From: Silene latifolia
Lineage: Eukaryota > Streptophyta > Magnoliopsida > Caryophyllales > Caryophyllaceae
NCBI RefSeq assembly: GCF_048544455.1
Contig: NC_133537.1
Span: 13,825,541-13,889,540, forward strand
Length of the DNA: 64,000 nucleotides
Direction: 5' to 3'
How positions within the stretch are numbered: the first letter of the stretch is position 1; every line of letters begins with the position of its first letter. Positions 1 through 11,802 of the stretch are shown here, in pieces. A program made the position numbers and the translations under genes. Below the pieces are notes generated by a model. It was not told the DNA's origin. It saw only the letters and a list, made by a program, of their open reading frames with translations, and made no database searches.

Positions 1-440
1 TTTTCCTCTTGATGTACCATATGATTAGGACATAGGGCACTTTCACTATAGACAGAACAAGGCCAAGAAAATTCGTCAACACGGATTGCGCCGGATGTAT
101 CTATTAGATAGTTTAACGTCCTATTACTTGCCATTCTCTTACGTAGCTACCTTTATGTGAGACGTCCGCCTCAATAGAAAAAAAAAGAAGAGAGACGGAG
201 TATTTCGACGAATACTAACAAGAATTATGAGATATAGAAGATATAAAATATAGAAAGACTAGAGTTTTAGAGGATCTCAAAAATATACTCTATATTATGT
301 TACTTGGAAATCAAGTGTAATAATATAATACTAACAAAGTTATAGAAAGAATAATAGGAAAATATCCTTTATAAATTGAAAAGATATGCTCACATGTCAC
401 AATTCACAGCCTTATTTTCCTTGGTACCTAAGTTTATTGA
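1..440. other. AT-rich edge region, no gene seen
   Basis: No open frame or recognisable repeat could be supported here. The sequence is AT-rich, with short purine runs. Confidence 0.5.
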
Positions 441-449
441 AATCACAAT

Positions 450-557
450 TTAAAAAAAAAAGTGGTAGGATAGAGTTTAGTGGTTAAAAGTTGGGTGAAA
501 TTCCAAGGAGACACGGGTTCAAGCCTCCCGAAGGTAGTGGTTGCGGGTTCCCTCGTC
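450..557 (+). repeat. tRNA-derived SINE-like sequence
   Basis: A tRNA-like head shows a box-A-like stretch (TAGTGGTTAAAAG, near 479) and a good box B (GGGTTCAAGCC, near 517), followed by a short body and an A-rich end near 560. It cannot fold as a normal tRNA from what I see, so a SINE or tRNA relic is more likely than a tRNA gene. It abuts a truncated copy of the GAGACGGTCTC repeat family, which may have been its target. Confidence 0.45.
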
Positions 558-561
558 ACAA

Positions 562-715
562 AAAATAAATAATGATTAAAGATAAAATGAGTACATTTAT
601 TAAGTAAATAGGTACGAAATTACTATGCCATGATAAACAACAAAAGGATCACGAAATACAAATAAAAGGGTACGGAAGATCCGTCTCTCAGTAATTTATT
701 GAAAGACCGTCTCTC
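562..715 (-). repeat. Truncated GAGACGGTCTC-family MITE
   Basis: The reverse complement of this stretch matches the repeat at 31212-31447 over most of its length, including the blocks GTACCCTTTTATTTG and CGTACCTATTTAC and the terminal GAGAGACGGTCT. The other half is missing where the SINE-like sequence begins. Related termini recur near 905-955, 41402-41419 and 51550. Confidence 0.55.
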
Positions 716-1095
716 ATAAGTTTTAGTGATTTTCCTTGATGATCGAATTGAACTGAATTGTCATGCTTGCTGGTTGTTCAATGCTAATATCCACAATCCA
801 TGTATCACAAATTATAGAACATAATAAGACCGGTTTTACCGTGTGAGACACTCCATTTATGTGAAAGAATCATTCATCTATTACTAATAAATGATGATTA
901 AATGAATTGTATCGTTTTTACGTAATGAGACCGTCTCATAGTGTAAAACCGTCTCATGCAATAGTTACGTACTATCCATGCATAAGATGCAGATGCATTG
1001 ATCAAATGTCAAGAAAGACTAAAGTAATGAACTGTACTTGGTTGTTACTGAAATTGTAAAATACAAATTTGAAAACAAAAATTAATTTTATAATC
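716..1095. other. Intergenic, 3' side of the GT47 gene
   Basis: There is no coding frame. It holds two or three scattered fragments of the GAGACCGTCTCA repeat type (near 830-850 and 925-955). The stretch nearest 1096 should contain the 3'UTR and poly(A) site of the minus-strand gene, but I could not place them. Confidence 0.4.
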
Positions 1096-3126
1096 TTAGA
1101 AATTTGTGAAATTCCTAGTATCAAATGATCCAGAAAAGTAAGGATCCCATTCATGTTCCTCTAATTTTCCAAGCCATCTATACTTCCAAGATTGCGTCTC
1201 ATCATACTCGAAACTGTCACTTTTTCCTGCCTTCATATCGTCTTTGATCCTCTCTACTCTGTGGAGCACCCCTTTTATCGTTTCATCAAACGCGTCTTCT
1301 AATGTCTCAAGTCTGCACCTTGGATCAGCATATACTATCTTTGGTATTAACTTTATGATTTGTTCCCTCATTTCGACAACTTTCTGTGGCGGTATCTTCT
1401 CCAACACGGTTTGTATGCTTACTTTTCCGTCTCTTATGTCATACATAGAGATAAATACTGAGTATTTAGTGAAGTCGTGAGGGAAATGCCATAAGTATTG
1501 GATGTAAGCTGAACCTGGATGGAAGAAAACAGGAATGCAACCTGCAAGAATCGAGTCGAATGTTGATCTCCTAGTGTATGAATCCCCTGGAGGTTGCAAA
1601 CAAAATTCAGCATTTTGGAATGTCTTCATTAATTCCGCCGGTTTATGGCACTTGTTTTTCCAATTATTGCAATGTATCATCATACATTTTCTTGACTTTT
1701 CGCATTGGTTTATCAACTGGTTCCTGATTGAGTCGGGTCTGTCGGGTCTTGGAGCTCCGGCAAAGCAAAACAAGTTTTTTCTTTTCTGTCTTCTCATCCG
1801 ATTTTGCCATTCAAACACTTCATCGTCATTTCCCGGGTGAAAATAAGTAGGGTAAGGTATTCCGAAATCATTATTATTCCACGGTGATGACTCGATTACC
1901 AAACCCGTCATGTTTTTTACTTCCGGTAAATAAAGAAATTTAGTCCCCCAGTCGGGATCCTTTGAATTTGCTGACCGCCTAAAATCCCAAGTAATCCGAC
2001 CTGCAACAAAGAAATGGTCTCTACCTGACCATCTCTTCCACTCGGGCTTCCTCTTCAAAAGCTTCACGAGCTCAAACCCGCTTGAATCCCTTACATTCGA
2101 GTCTGTATTCCACAAATGTCGCGCCACATCAAGCCCCGTGTAAAATGGGACAAAGATAGCCGATGCTTTAGATGAATCAGTTGTCAAACAATCATATTGT
2201 TTCATTCTATTATGAAAAATCACCTCTAGTAAGAACTGATTTGTAGCAAACCACCCGTGTTCAGAAAAAACTCGGTCCGAGTTAGGAAGACTAGGGCCTA
2301 ACCCGAAATTCCTCACATATTGGCACATATCCATCCACAAGTCAAGAGATTTGCAATCCCTTAGTAAATCCAAGTTAAATCTTCTAGGAAGAGTATGTAT
2401 GTATACGTACCGGCCTGAACATGACTTTTCATCATACGTCCTTTCCGTGACACACTTCCTTGGTGGCGGAGGTGGTGGAGACGGTGGTGGTGGTGGAGGT
2501 GGTGGCGGTGGAGGGGATAAATTTACGTTTCCCTCCACCGCCTTATTCAATTCTTGTCTCGGATTAGACTCAAAACTCCCTTGTTGCATGCTTGGCAAAT
2601 TCTTAGGCCTCCTCCTTTTGGGTTTCCCTTTTCTTTTTCGCTTCTTCGGAATCGGATTTTGTTGTGTTATTTCATTTGGTACCACCTTTGTCTTTGTATT
2701 TTCTTCACTTGGTTGATCATGTTCATGCTCATGATCTATAAGATCGTGTATATTCACATTTAATAACCTATCAATTTCCTCATCATCTTTTTCCCCTGTT
2801 TTTTCCTCTGCTTTTTTATCCAATATTTCTTCTTGTACATTTTCACTATTATTAATATTAATTTGATCATTATTTATAGTGTCATTAGTGTTAATATTGT
2901 AATTCGGATTTGATATAACATGAACAGGTTCTACATAATCTAAATAATATACATAATATTTTGCTAATGATGCTACACTTTTAATCAAAGAAGTATAATT
3001 AAGACAAATTAAAACTAACCATATTGTGAATAATGACATAACTATTACCCAAATTTTGCTCCTAAATATTCCCATGGCTGATTTCTTAACTTGTAACGGG
3101 TCGCGTCGCGGTTTCCGATTTATCAT
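1096..3126 (-). CDS. GT47 exostosin-family glycosyltransferase, MUR3/xyloglucan galactosyltransferase-like
   Basis: The single open frame of 676 residues encodes a type II Golgi protein. A short basic tail (residues 1-24) precedes one hydrophobic anchor (about 25-42). A long charged stem follows, Asn- and Glu-rich, then Lys/Arg-rich near 155-175, with a polyproline run near 204-222. The catalytic exostosin (GT47) domain fills roughly 235-640. It shows the family blocks GRYVYIHTLPRRFN, FAGAPRPDRPDSIRNQL, FCLQPPGDSYTRRSTFDS and AGCIPVFFHP, the last two forming the nucleotide-sugar-binding region. Plant relatives add galactose or related sugars to xyloglucan and other wall polymers; the exact acceptor cannot be read from sequence. 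The length fits the subgroup and an intronless gene is usual there. The first ATG is chosen because it gives the basic tail ahead of the anchor. The long Pro-rich stem is the odd part. Confidence 0.93.
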   Translation of the reverse strand: MINRKPRRDPLQVKKSAMGIFRSKIWVIVMSLFTIWLVLICLNYTSLIKSVASLAKYYVYYLDYVEPVHVISNPNYNINTNDTINNDQININNSENVQEEILDKKAEEKTGEKDDEEIDRLLNVNIHDLIDHEHEHDQPSEENTKTKVVPNEITQQNPIPKKRKRKGKPKRRRPKNLPSMQQGSFESNPRQELNKAVEGNVNLSPPPPPPPPPPPSPPPPPPRKCVTERTYDEKSCSGRYVYIHTLPRRFNLDLLRDCKSLDLWMDMCQYVRNFGLGPSLPNSDRVFSEHGWFATNQFLLEVIFHNRMKQYDCLTTDSSKASAIFVPFYTGLDVARHLWNTDSNVRDSSGFELVKLLKRKPEWKRWSGRDHFFVAGRITWDFRRSANSKDPDWGTKFLYLPEVKNMTGLVIESSPWNNNDFGIPYPTYFHPGNDDEVFEWQNRMRRQKRKNLFCFAGAPRPDRPDSIRNQLINQCEKSRKCMMIHCNNWKNKCHKPAELMKTFQNAEFCLQPPGDSYTRRSTFDSILAGCIPVFFHPGSAYIQYLWHFPHDFTKYSVFISMYDIRDGKVSIQTVLEKIPPQKVVEMREQIIKLIPKIVYADPRCRLETLEDAFDETIKGVLHRVERIKDDMKAGKSDSFEYDETQSWKYRWLGKLEEHEWDPYFSGSFDTRNFTNF

Positions 3127-3563
3127 CTACCTTAACAAGATGAGTTAAATTGCAGTTTTTGGAGGACATAAGATTTGGTTCAGTTGTATCATGAATGATA
3201 AAAATGACTATGTAAGGGAAATAATAAAAGGAGTTACAATTATGGGAATTTTGTAATAATTTTGGAAATGTGTGATATGTGTGTATTGGCATTATGAATT
3301 TGCTTAATTTTCTGTTTTTTGGATCTTGAATTTAAGCAAAAAAATAGTGAAGTGAGCTGAATAATTCAATGTACATTGTATTTTGTATCAAACTTGACAA
3401 ACATGTAATTACCTTTTTTTGTAACTAATGGTGTACGTAGTACTGAAGACACTTGATTAAAAGATGAGAGCCTTTATCACTCACATCAGTCATCTTTAAT
3501 AAGTAAATAATAAACTTATTTACATAATATTCTTAACATATTCTAAAATTATATGCGTCTTAA
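3127..3563. promoter_or_regulatory. Upstream region of the GT47 gene
   Basis: This AT-rich stretch lies directly 5' of the minus-strand glycosyltransferase gene and should contain its promoter and 5'UTR. No TATA box stands out clearly enough to mark. It ends at the left target duplication of the MULE-like MITE. Confidence 0.35.
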
Positions 3564-3573
3564 GTTTAAAATA

Positions 3574-4330
3574 CGGGGAAGTGGTAAACTAGCCCCTTAA
3601 GTTTGTATCAATGTGAGAATAACCTCCTTAACTTTATTTTGGTGTAAACAACCCCCATGACTTTGTAATAAAGTGAAATCAAGACCCTTTTACTTTTCCG
3701 ATCAAAATCTCGCCGGATTGTTAATTTATCACCAATATTACGTATAATTGCTCATAATTTAACACCGAGATTTGGGTGCAACCTTTACAAAATTAAATTG
3801 CTACGTCCGTAAACAACTGGCTCGAGGAAAACAAGGAAAGTTGATATTGATATCGCCTCTTTGAGAATGGAATGTCATGACATCATTTAGTTTAAATCTC
3901 TGAATCATCTGTAACAATGGAACTCTCCTCGCTCGCTTATTTAAGAATAAATTTATTTATTTGGCAAAGTTGAGAAAAGGAAAAAAGAAGTGATAATGTT
4001 GGTGTTGAGTGTTCTAGGTTAGACAAGACGAAGGAGTGGTAGGACATATGAATTGTTGGATAATGTGCTAAAATAAGGCGTATATATCTTGCGGATACAT
4101 GCATTTGTATAAATATATAGAGTAGAAAGGGTGAAAATTATATGTAATATGTACAATATATGAGATATTGGTGAGAAATTGGCAATCCGACGAGATTTTG
4201 ACCTTAAAAGTAGAAGGGGGCCTGATTTCACTTTAGAGCAAAGTTAAGGGGGCTGTTTACACCAGAGTAAAGTTAAGGGGATTATTCTCACATTGATGCA
4301 AACTTAAGGGGCTAGTTTACCACTTTCCTG
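3574..4330. mobile_element. Non-autonomous MULE-like element with long terminal inverted repeats
   Basis: The two ends are inverted copies of about 145 bp. The left end reads GTGGTAAACTAGCCCCTTAA and the right end is its complement. The similarity continues inward through the AAATCTCG(C/T)CGGATTG block. The element is flanked by GTTTAAAATA at 3564-3573 and 4331-4340, a 9-10 bp target duplication as made by Mutator-superfamily transposases. The 757-bp body has no transposase frame, so it must have been moved in trans. A small frame at 4019-4231 is not credible as a gene. Confidence 0.82.
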
Positions 4331-4340
4331 GTTTAAAATA

Positions 4341-4947
4341 GGTCGGATACTACCTCATGAAGGCAGATGATATAGGAGTTTGTTCTAGGCATTTTACTTT
4401 TTTGGTTCATCCATCTATTTGTCCCGTTTAACTATTTAAAATCAATGTATCCGTCTTAAAATAAGAAATTGTAATTGTGATTGTGATTGGATACAAATAA
4501 ATTTGTATGGTTTTATGCCTATTTTCTACCACTTTAGACTTTAGAGTGATTTATGTCTTTTACTTAGGTTCTAGATGGATTTGTCTAAACTATAAGTAGA
4601 TGTAAGAAAACCGTGTATCTCGGTTTGGTATGAAGAAAGGAGTGAATGTTATTCTTATTTTATAACTCGCGGATTTATAAGAGATAATATCATATTCATA
4701 TAATGTGACTAATTTAAGTGACTTTATGTTTTAGGATATTAATATAATGTGAGTGAAACTAATATTAATATGGGTTAGTATCATTAAAAAAAGATGCTAA
4801 AATGTAAGTCCAACTACTAATATAGTCATTTGTTTTTGTTGAGTGATATTTTATTTTAATTAAAGGTAAAAAAAAATTATTGAAATGAAGAAAGTATTTA
4901 ATAAGAAAACATAGAGAATTTCCATAAATAAAGTAAGTCTACTAATT
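4341..4947. other. AT-rich intergenic DNA
   Basis: No gene, tandem repeat or clear mobile element could be recognised between the MULE-like MITE and the first hAT MITE. Confidence 0.5.
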
Positions 4948-4955
4948 GCGACGAG

Positions 4956-5404
4956 TAGACCTGGCAAACAGATCGGGTCGTGTTGGGTTCGTGTTCGTGT
5001 TACATGTAAACGGGTCACAAACCCTCCAACCCAAACCCGACCCAATTAAATATCATGTCGTGTTCGTGTCGACCCACTTACATAAATGGGTCATCAAGCC
5101 TCAACCCTAACCCGTTAATTTCGTGTCGGGTTCGTGTCGGGTTTTCGTGTCATGTCCATATTTGGAAAGTTTAAGTATATTTATGTGATAGAGATCGCAA
5201 AAATTAGGATTAATTTAGTCAACAAGTCATTCGTGTCGGGTTCGTGTTTAGAGAGCTCAACTCAAACCCAGCCCACTTAAATATCGTGTCGTGTTCGTGT
5301 CGACCCACTTACATAAATGGATCATTGAGCCTCAACCCAAACCCATTAATTTCGTATCGGGTTCGTGTCGTGTTTTCGTGTCGTATCATGGTTTGCCAGC
5401 TCTA
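4956..5404. mobile_element. Non-autonomous hAT element (CGTGTCGGGTT-rich)
   Basis: The ends are TAGACCTGGCAAAC and GTTTGCCAGCTCTA, imperfect inverted repeats. They are flanked by the 8-bp duplication GCGACGAG (4948-4955 and 5405-5412), the signature of hAT transposition. The interior is low in complexity, built of GTGTCGGGTTCGTGTC-type words. A block starting TCGACCCACTTACATAAATG occurs twice. There is no coding capacity. Confidence 0.85.
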
Positions 5405-5566
5405 GCGACGAGTGTGTATACATTAAGTTTATCGAGTACTAGCAAGTTAAATAGACACTCATTGGATGGATAATTGAGTGCCCGGTAGGTATAAATATTC
5501 ACGTAAATGGATACTCACTAGATGGCGAAGCGGTTACATATGTACCTCAAGCTGATGGTGTATTGG

Positions 5567-7215
5567 TGTAGCACCCCTCATTCACTGGGAAGCTTTTAAC
5601 AATGCCTTCCTAGCAAACGACAAGGCTACCATCTCGGTTTCCCAAGATAATGAGTACAAGACTACAAACCAACTATTTAGAAAAACAATTATTATAAATA
5701 AGTTTAAGCGTTAAGTGAAATGTAAATACAAATCCAACACACTTCCAAAATTACAAACCCAAAATAAAATACTCAAAACCATAACAAAATTCTATCAAGA
5801 CTAATATGAGACCAGGTGAACACTCTCTAGGTGAAAAACTGCTCCAAGCCTCCAACCTGTCGTCTAGAAAACAACTCCACCTGTCAAATCAACTGATCTC
5901 CTATGACCGAAAATAGCATATGGTTCACCAAAATTTTTGAAAACATTTAAAGGTCAGTCTCAATAATACAAGTGCTCGCGAGATGATATGTATATATGAA
6001 TATGGAATGCAAGGAATGAAACACACATGTCATAAATCTCCTCCAAACCTGACTCCAACTTCACCTCCACTCGGTGAAGACATCGCAACACCGCCACCAC
6101 CCCGCCGAACCCGCATCCCGAAAAAATATCTGCATCGCAACACGGTATACCGAGCCCGGTTCGCGACCCGGACCCCTGCCAGATTCGCATCGCAACACGA
6201 ATCCCTCCTCCTCAAATCATTAACGTGCACGTCCTCCTTGAAGTGGGAAACTTCAAGGAGCGACCCAGGCGTGAGACTGTTTCTCGAACCACCTCACTCT
6301 CCTTACCACCACAACACTACCACAACTCAAGCAACATCCACAATATGCAACACAATATATGCCAAGTATATCATTTTCACATGTATAATGAATACCAAGT
6401 ATGCCATGACTTTATGTACCAACAATTACCACAATCTTTTAAGACACAATTGTCAATTCTCATCATATGATGCAATTCTAATAATTAATATGAAATTAAC
6501 AACGATAAGGATATATGAAAACATTCATATTATCGAAAACCGAGTATAGAAACCCTACCTCTTAGCAGATCTACAAATACAAGCGCAAATACTAGAAGTC
6601 CTCCTCTACGAAGTCTCTTCCTACAAATAATCAAGCAATTTTTATCACAAACATGTCCTACAACAGTATAATACATATAATCCCTTATTATAACTATCTA
6701 ATTATACAAATTCCCAATTAAAACATCAAAAGACAAAACCCCCAATTCCCCCCAAATTCTAGGGTTTGGGTAACAGCAAAAGAGATTAAAAGAGTAAACA
6801 AAAACTCACAAGATGAAAAGGCAATGGAAAAGGTGAAAGATGATCCAAATCTTCAAATCCAAGGATAAATCTTGTCAAAAGATGATGGGAATGTTCTAGA
6901 GAGGGTTTGAGAGGCTTGAGAGAATGTTTAGGGTTCAATAAGAGAGATAAAACATTGTTCACGGGCTTATATAACATTGGGCCAAAACACGGTACAGAAT
7001 CCCGCATTTCTGGGCCTGAACCGGAGTACTCGATCAAGTACTCGGGGACACTGGGTCGAGTGCACTGCACTCGGGCGAGTACACCACCTACTCGGTCGAG
7101 TGCCACCTAGTCAAAACATGGGTTAAACCCAGAATGCACTCGGTCACCTCTGCTTGGTCGAGTACTCCGCTATACTCGGTCGAGTGCACTAATTAAAATC
7201 ACGGGTATTACTACA
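5567..7215 (-). mobile_element. LTR-like sequence, probable solo LTR of a Ty3/gypsy-type element
   Basis: Read on the minus strand, it begins TGTAGTAATACCC and ends GGGTGCTACA, so it has a TGTAG...CTACA terminal inverted repeat. A TATA-like TTATATAAG lies near 6965-6975 on that strand, about 240 bp inside the 5' end, followed by leader-like sequence. A cluster of ACTCGGTCGAGT-type words fills 7020-7190. I found no matching 5-bp flanks (attgg and acatg), so either an end is misplaced or the copy is rearranged. It is an old, non-coding fossil; the frames inside it are not genes. Confidence 0.5.
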
Positions 7216-7714
7216 ACATGTGCAAGCATGATTGTTATCTTTTACCGGTATGATATGGTGGATTGGGGAGTATTAATTCCAAAAGTTTCATCCCGACGCG
7301 AGTAGCTAGTGGAGCAGTTAAAGGTACATATTTTAGTTTTCGGACGCGAATTCAAGGTATCTTCCCCATACACCCGCTCGCTCCGACGACATGCCTTGTT
7401 TCGATAACAAAATGGGTCGGAGGGAAGTGGAGAGAATGAGATTTAGAGGGCTCCATTTTCCCTGTTTTAAGGCAAACAAAATCCCTTCAACATAAAAACA
7501 AGATTTAAAGGAAAATTGTATCCAAACACTCATCATTCATTCCCCTTCCTGTTCCTCCATTTTTGTTATTCAAACATAACGTAAATGTGACAAAATGAAA
7601 TAAAAAAGAGAAAAATTGAGAGATCCATTTTCCGTACCTCGAAGTACTAAAAACACCATAACAATGATCTTCAAAGTCTTATATCCTACACCATGTGTAG
7701 GATACTCCATATTC
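7216..7714. other. Intergenic DNA
   Basis: No supported gene lies here. The frame at 7333-7536 (minus) has no recognisable features and is treated as chance. Confidence 0.5.
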
Positions 7715-7722
7715 CCTCCAAC

Positions 7723-8230
7723 TAGAGGTGGCAATCAGGTCACTCGGGTCGGTTACGGGTCGGGTCGGGTCATAACGGGTTCGGGTTATGTCGGGTTAGT
7801 GACGGGTTCGGGTCGATTCGGTTCATGTCGGGTCATCTTCGGGGTCGGAACATCAATGGGTAACAAGTCGGGTCGGGTCATTAGCGGGTCAGTGTCGGGT
7901 CAGGTTATCAGCATATATTTTATCTTATATTTAGTTTTAAATGGTAATTTTATGTTTAAACAATAGGTAGGTATATTAATTGTAGTTTTGAGTGAAAATA
8001 ATTAAGATGAATGTCAATTTGATGTTATTTTTTCCATTATTAAGCTAATTCATAATCGGGTCAACTATCGGGTTGAGAAAATATTGAGTCACGGGTCGGG
8101 TCGGCTCAGTTTAGGTCGGGTTCGGGTTGGGAAAAATAAGCCTACTATCTGTTATCGGGTCGAGTCAGGTCGATTTCGGTTCACCCAATTTTCGGATTGT
8201 ATCGGGTCGAGTCGGTTTTTGCCAACTCTA
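7723..8230. mobile_element. Non-autonomous hAT element (CGGGTC-rich)
   Basis: The ends are TAGAGGTGGCAA and TTGCCAACTCTA, inverted. The flanks carry the perfect 8-bp duplication CCTCCAAC (7715-7722 and 8231-8238). Both ends are rich in CGGGTCGGGT words, while an AT-rich core lies near 7905-8050. It shares terminus type and composition with the element at 4956-5404 but is not a close copy. Confidence 0.85.
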
Positions 8231-8238
8231 CCTCCAAC

Positions 8239-8846
8239 TCCCCACTCATTCTCAACTTCCTATTTAATTTAATTTTATTCTATTTTATTATCAACTTCCT
8301 TTTTAAAAAAAAAATAGAAAATTAACTCTCACTTTTAAAAGCGGTAACAACTATCATATTCACATTAAGTATTATGTAATGTTATATTCATGATATGACA
8401 TTATCATATTCACTTTAAGTGAATATGGCAATGTTATTTAATGAATATGTGCTATATTAATGATAAGACATTATCATATTCACTTTAAGTGAACTAGTTG
8501 GTTGCACCACGGCGAGCGCGGTACCCCCAAGATATTTTAATTTACGACGTTTCACTTTCGTTGATATTTTTTATCTGGCGCTCATTAGTTTGCGTAAACA
8601 TTTTCATTATTGTATTTAGCGTAACTAATTTGGTCGTTTTCTATTTCGCTGCCTAAAAGATAACTTGAGCATGTACACTGAATGGTTTCTTGGCCTATGG
8701 TCATTTGAATTTACTATACATTGAATAATTGTCCTTGTAACATATCAGTGATTTTATTTAAACTTAGAATGTTGAAAAAAGAAAGCATCCAGCTTATAAT
8801 CATAACTCACAGATTACGTGTTATTGCCATAATACTTTTTGGGTAG
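8239..8846. repeat. AT-rich DNA with TTCACTTTAAGTGAA repeats
   Basis: Between about 8350 and 8495 the block TATCATATTCACTTTAAGTG recurs with the related block TTAATGAATATGTG. The same words appear at 29095-29330, so this is a dispersed repeat. The rest, to the LTR element at 8852, shows nothing recognisable. Confidence 0.45.
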
Positions 8847-8851
8847 CATGG

Positions 8852-9400
8852 TGTCACGGTCCGGTAATTTTGCCGGATCGTGGCGCGCACCCTTTCCCGT
8901 CTCAAGGCAAGATGCAAGCGACAAGGATCTTCGTACTAGTGAAGGATCGCTCACTAGCACGATACTCGGGTCTCGGCAACACTCGAAAGGATTGAAACGA
9001 GAGCGTCAAGCACTAGTGTTTGTCAAGCACTAGGCATTCGTAATCGGTCTCGGGTGTGTGAGTCGGGATCCTAGTGTCGATCCCACAAACACGGCTTGTT
9101 AGTAAAGTGAAGGCAAAGAGTCGTTCACAACAAAGCAACAACAAGCAATACGAAAGCACAAGGTAGGAAGCAGATTTTCATTCACTAGTACTCCCTAAAG
9201 AGGGAAATATGATAATTACATCCTGGTAGCAGGAAACATTGAAATTTCAAAACTAGTGTAGAATAGCGATATACCTATTTATGGAAACCTATTCTAAAAC
9301 TATGCTAGACTAAGAGAGTATTTACTACAAATGTACAAAGGGAAATGAAATTAAATAAGCATAAATAAATCTAAGAGTTCGAAGTGTGAGGATCGTCACA
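8852..9400 (-). repeat. 3' LTR of the TR-GAG element
   Basis: This is the 549-bp left copy. It is the 3' LTR because the element lies on the minus strand, and the purine tract abuts it at 9401-9415. Confidence 0.88.
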
Positions 9401-11802
9401 CTCTCCCCCACCTAATATGTTGTCGCCCTCGGCAACACAAAAATCTTGAATGGTGCTTCAGTGACACATCCTCGGTGAGCTCTGACTGTCCATGCAGTGT
9501 TGGGGCTTGTCTTGTACAACTCGGCTTGAATGTGTGCTTCGTCCTGAACAATGACTGGCATCTTCGTCCCTTCAAGGATAGGCTGGAGTTCCTTGACATA
9601 GAAGTTGCCGAACATCATGTCCTCCAAGTCCACCACGTGCTCCTTGTCTCCCGGGAAAGTCCACTTTGCCGCTGCTTGAAAAGACCTCTCTCGGGATTTC
9701 TCTGAGTACTGGCTCCAACGAACCTCCATCTTGTCTCTCGTCACTTCAGCACCTGCATTACCGAACGCGGGAGTTTTCCAGGACGCCGAATCAACATTTT
9801 GGCATGGCCCCCCTGATGGTACGAGGCCTTCTCCCCCGGGTCGGCTGCCCTCAAACCAGGACTTCGATTCAGCACATCGACGCGACCCCCTGATGGTACA
9901 AGGGCTACTTCTTTGGGCATCTCGGCCCTCATTGTCTACTCCTTGGTGAGTTGGTAGACTCTCCTTTCGTCCCCCAGGCCACTTAGCAGCGTAGTTAGCC
10001 TGGGTCTTGTTCGCCCTCGGCTCCATCGAACCTTTAGGCATTCTCCAAGGTCGCATCCCTTGTTTCGGCGTCGGTATCACCCTTATAGCCGAAATTCGAT
10101 GCTGCCCCTTGTCTTCGTCGTTGTCTACCGTCTTCACTACGATAGACCCCATTAGTAGCATCGATCCGTCACTCAGTTTCAATACTACCAATGCTTTCTG
10201 AAAGAACTGCATCCCGAGTACTAACTTGAAGTCATCCAGCGGAACGGTGGTGAAGTCGAGCTTCCCTGCCCACTCACCCACTTGGACCGCGACCTTCTTA
10301 GCCACTCCTTGGACGCGTCTCAATTTTCTATTAACCGGCTTTAGGCAGCTGTTAGCATCCCGCAGAACTAGCCCCAACCGATCAGCTTCCTCTTTCGTAA
10401 CAAAGTTGTGGGAGGCGCCCGAGTCGATCAAGGCTCGTGCTTGCTTCCCATTCACCATCAAGTCCGCGTACATGAGCCCGTTGGATTTCTTGGCGCAGGA
10501 ATCTTCGTACTTCCCCATCGCGCTAATCCTTTGAAGTGAGCCCATCCGTGGTTGGTCTTCACCATCACTCGAGTCTTCATTACACTCTTGGTGATAGTCG
10601 GCCAACGCCCCATCAAGACGTTCTTGAGCCCCCTTCGGCATCTTCTTGAACATGGCATTGAACTCCGCTTTGTTCGGACAATCGACCATCTTGTGAGGAC
10701 CCTTACACACAAAACACGCGAACGGTTTCTTCGTTATGGAAGCAGTTGAGTTTCCCGCCTTCGAAGACGAGCTTGAGGGCGAGTTTGTAGTGCTCGCCGA
10801 TTGGGCTTGACTTCCTTGCGAGCGGAGCCGACTGTTCCAACTGAGATGGTGCTATTTTGTGGCCTTTGTCCATTGTACCCACTTTGTGGTGCACCAGTAT
10901 TCCCCGTTGGTGCCACAACTCTTGGTGCCTCTCGTTCCCTATGAAAGTCGAGCAGGCGCTCCGCGGCCGATATGGCCGAAGACAAGAGTTTTGGGATTCT
11001 GCCTCATGACCTCCTGTTGTGCCCACCTCTTCAACCCATCAATGAATTCGAATGTCCTATCCGTCTCGAACATTTCGGTAATCTCGAGCATGTACGCTGA
11101 GAATTCCCTCACATATTCTCGGATTGATTTGGTGTACTTGATTTACTTCAACTTCTTCCGAGCAACAATCTCCGTGTTCTCGGGGTAGAAGTGATCCTTC
11201 AAGATCCTCTTGAAGTCGGCCCACGATGTCACCGTAATCGTGCCCACATCGATTTCCTTGTACCTAGCCCTCCACCCATCTTGGCATCGTCGACTAGATA
11301 CATGCTTGTCGTGACAACTTTCGCGTCTTCGTCGAGCCTACTTACTCGGAAGTATTGCTCCATATCGAAGATAAAGTTATCGACCGCTTTCGAATCCCTC
11401 GCCCCACCGTAGGCACGAGGTGCCTTCACCTTATGGCTCCCCACAGATTTCCCGTCATTGGCCACCGCTTTCACGAGCGTGGCGCAAGTGTTCTCTAACA
11501 TCTTGACCTTTCGGTGCAGATGATTGATCTCTTCCTCCCGATCATCGGGGATCGCACCACTGATCGCTCGGATGCGGGTGTTCATCCCGTCCACCTTCGT
11601 CTCGAGGTCACAAACCGTCTTCTGCAACTCCTCGAGGCTCGCAACCATCCGCATAACGATGCCCTCGAGTTTTGGAAACTTGACGTCGAATGATTCCTCT
11701 AAGGCATCCACTCGGTCCTCTATAGTCTCGCCCATTTTTTCGAATTCGATGAACAAATGCGGCTTGCAGAAACCCGTCCGAAGACCGGGCTCTCATACCA
11801 AA

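Noticed and set aside
450-557. A functional tRNA gene
   Set aside because: Box B is good, but the acceptor and anticodon stems do not pair, and an A-rich tail follows, so a SINE relic fits better.
2351-2716. Gly-rich plus-strand frame
   Set aside because: It is the antisense shadow of the polyproline codons of the GT47 gene.
5983-6549. 188-codon plus-strand frame
   Set aside because: It lies inside the LTR-like sequence 5567-7215, antisense to its TATA-defined direction, and has no recognisable domain.
9475-10534. Plus-strand frames across the TR-GAG interior
   Set aside because: They are shadows of the minus-strand gag and protease region.
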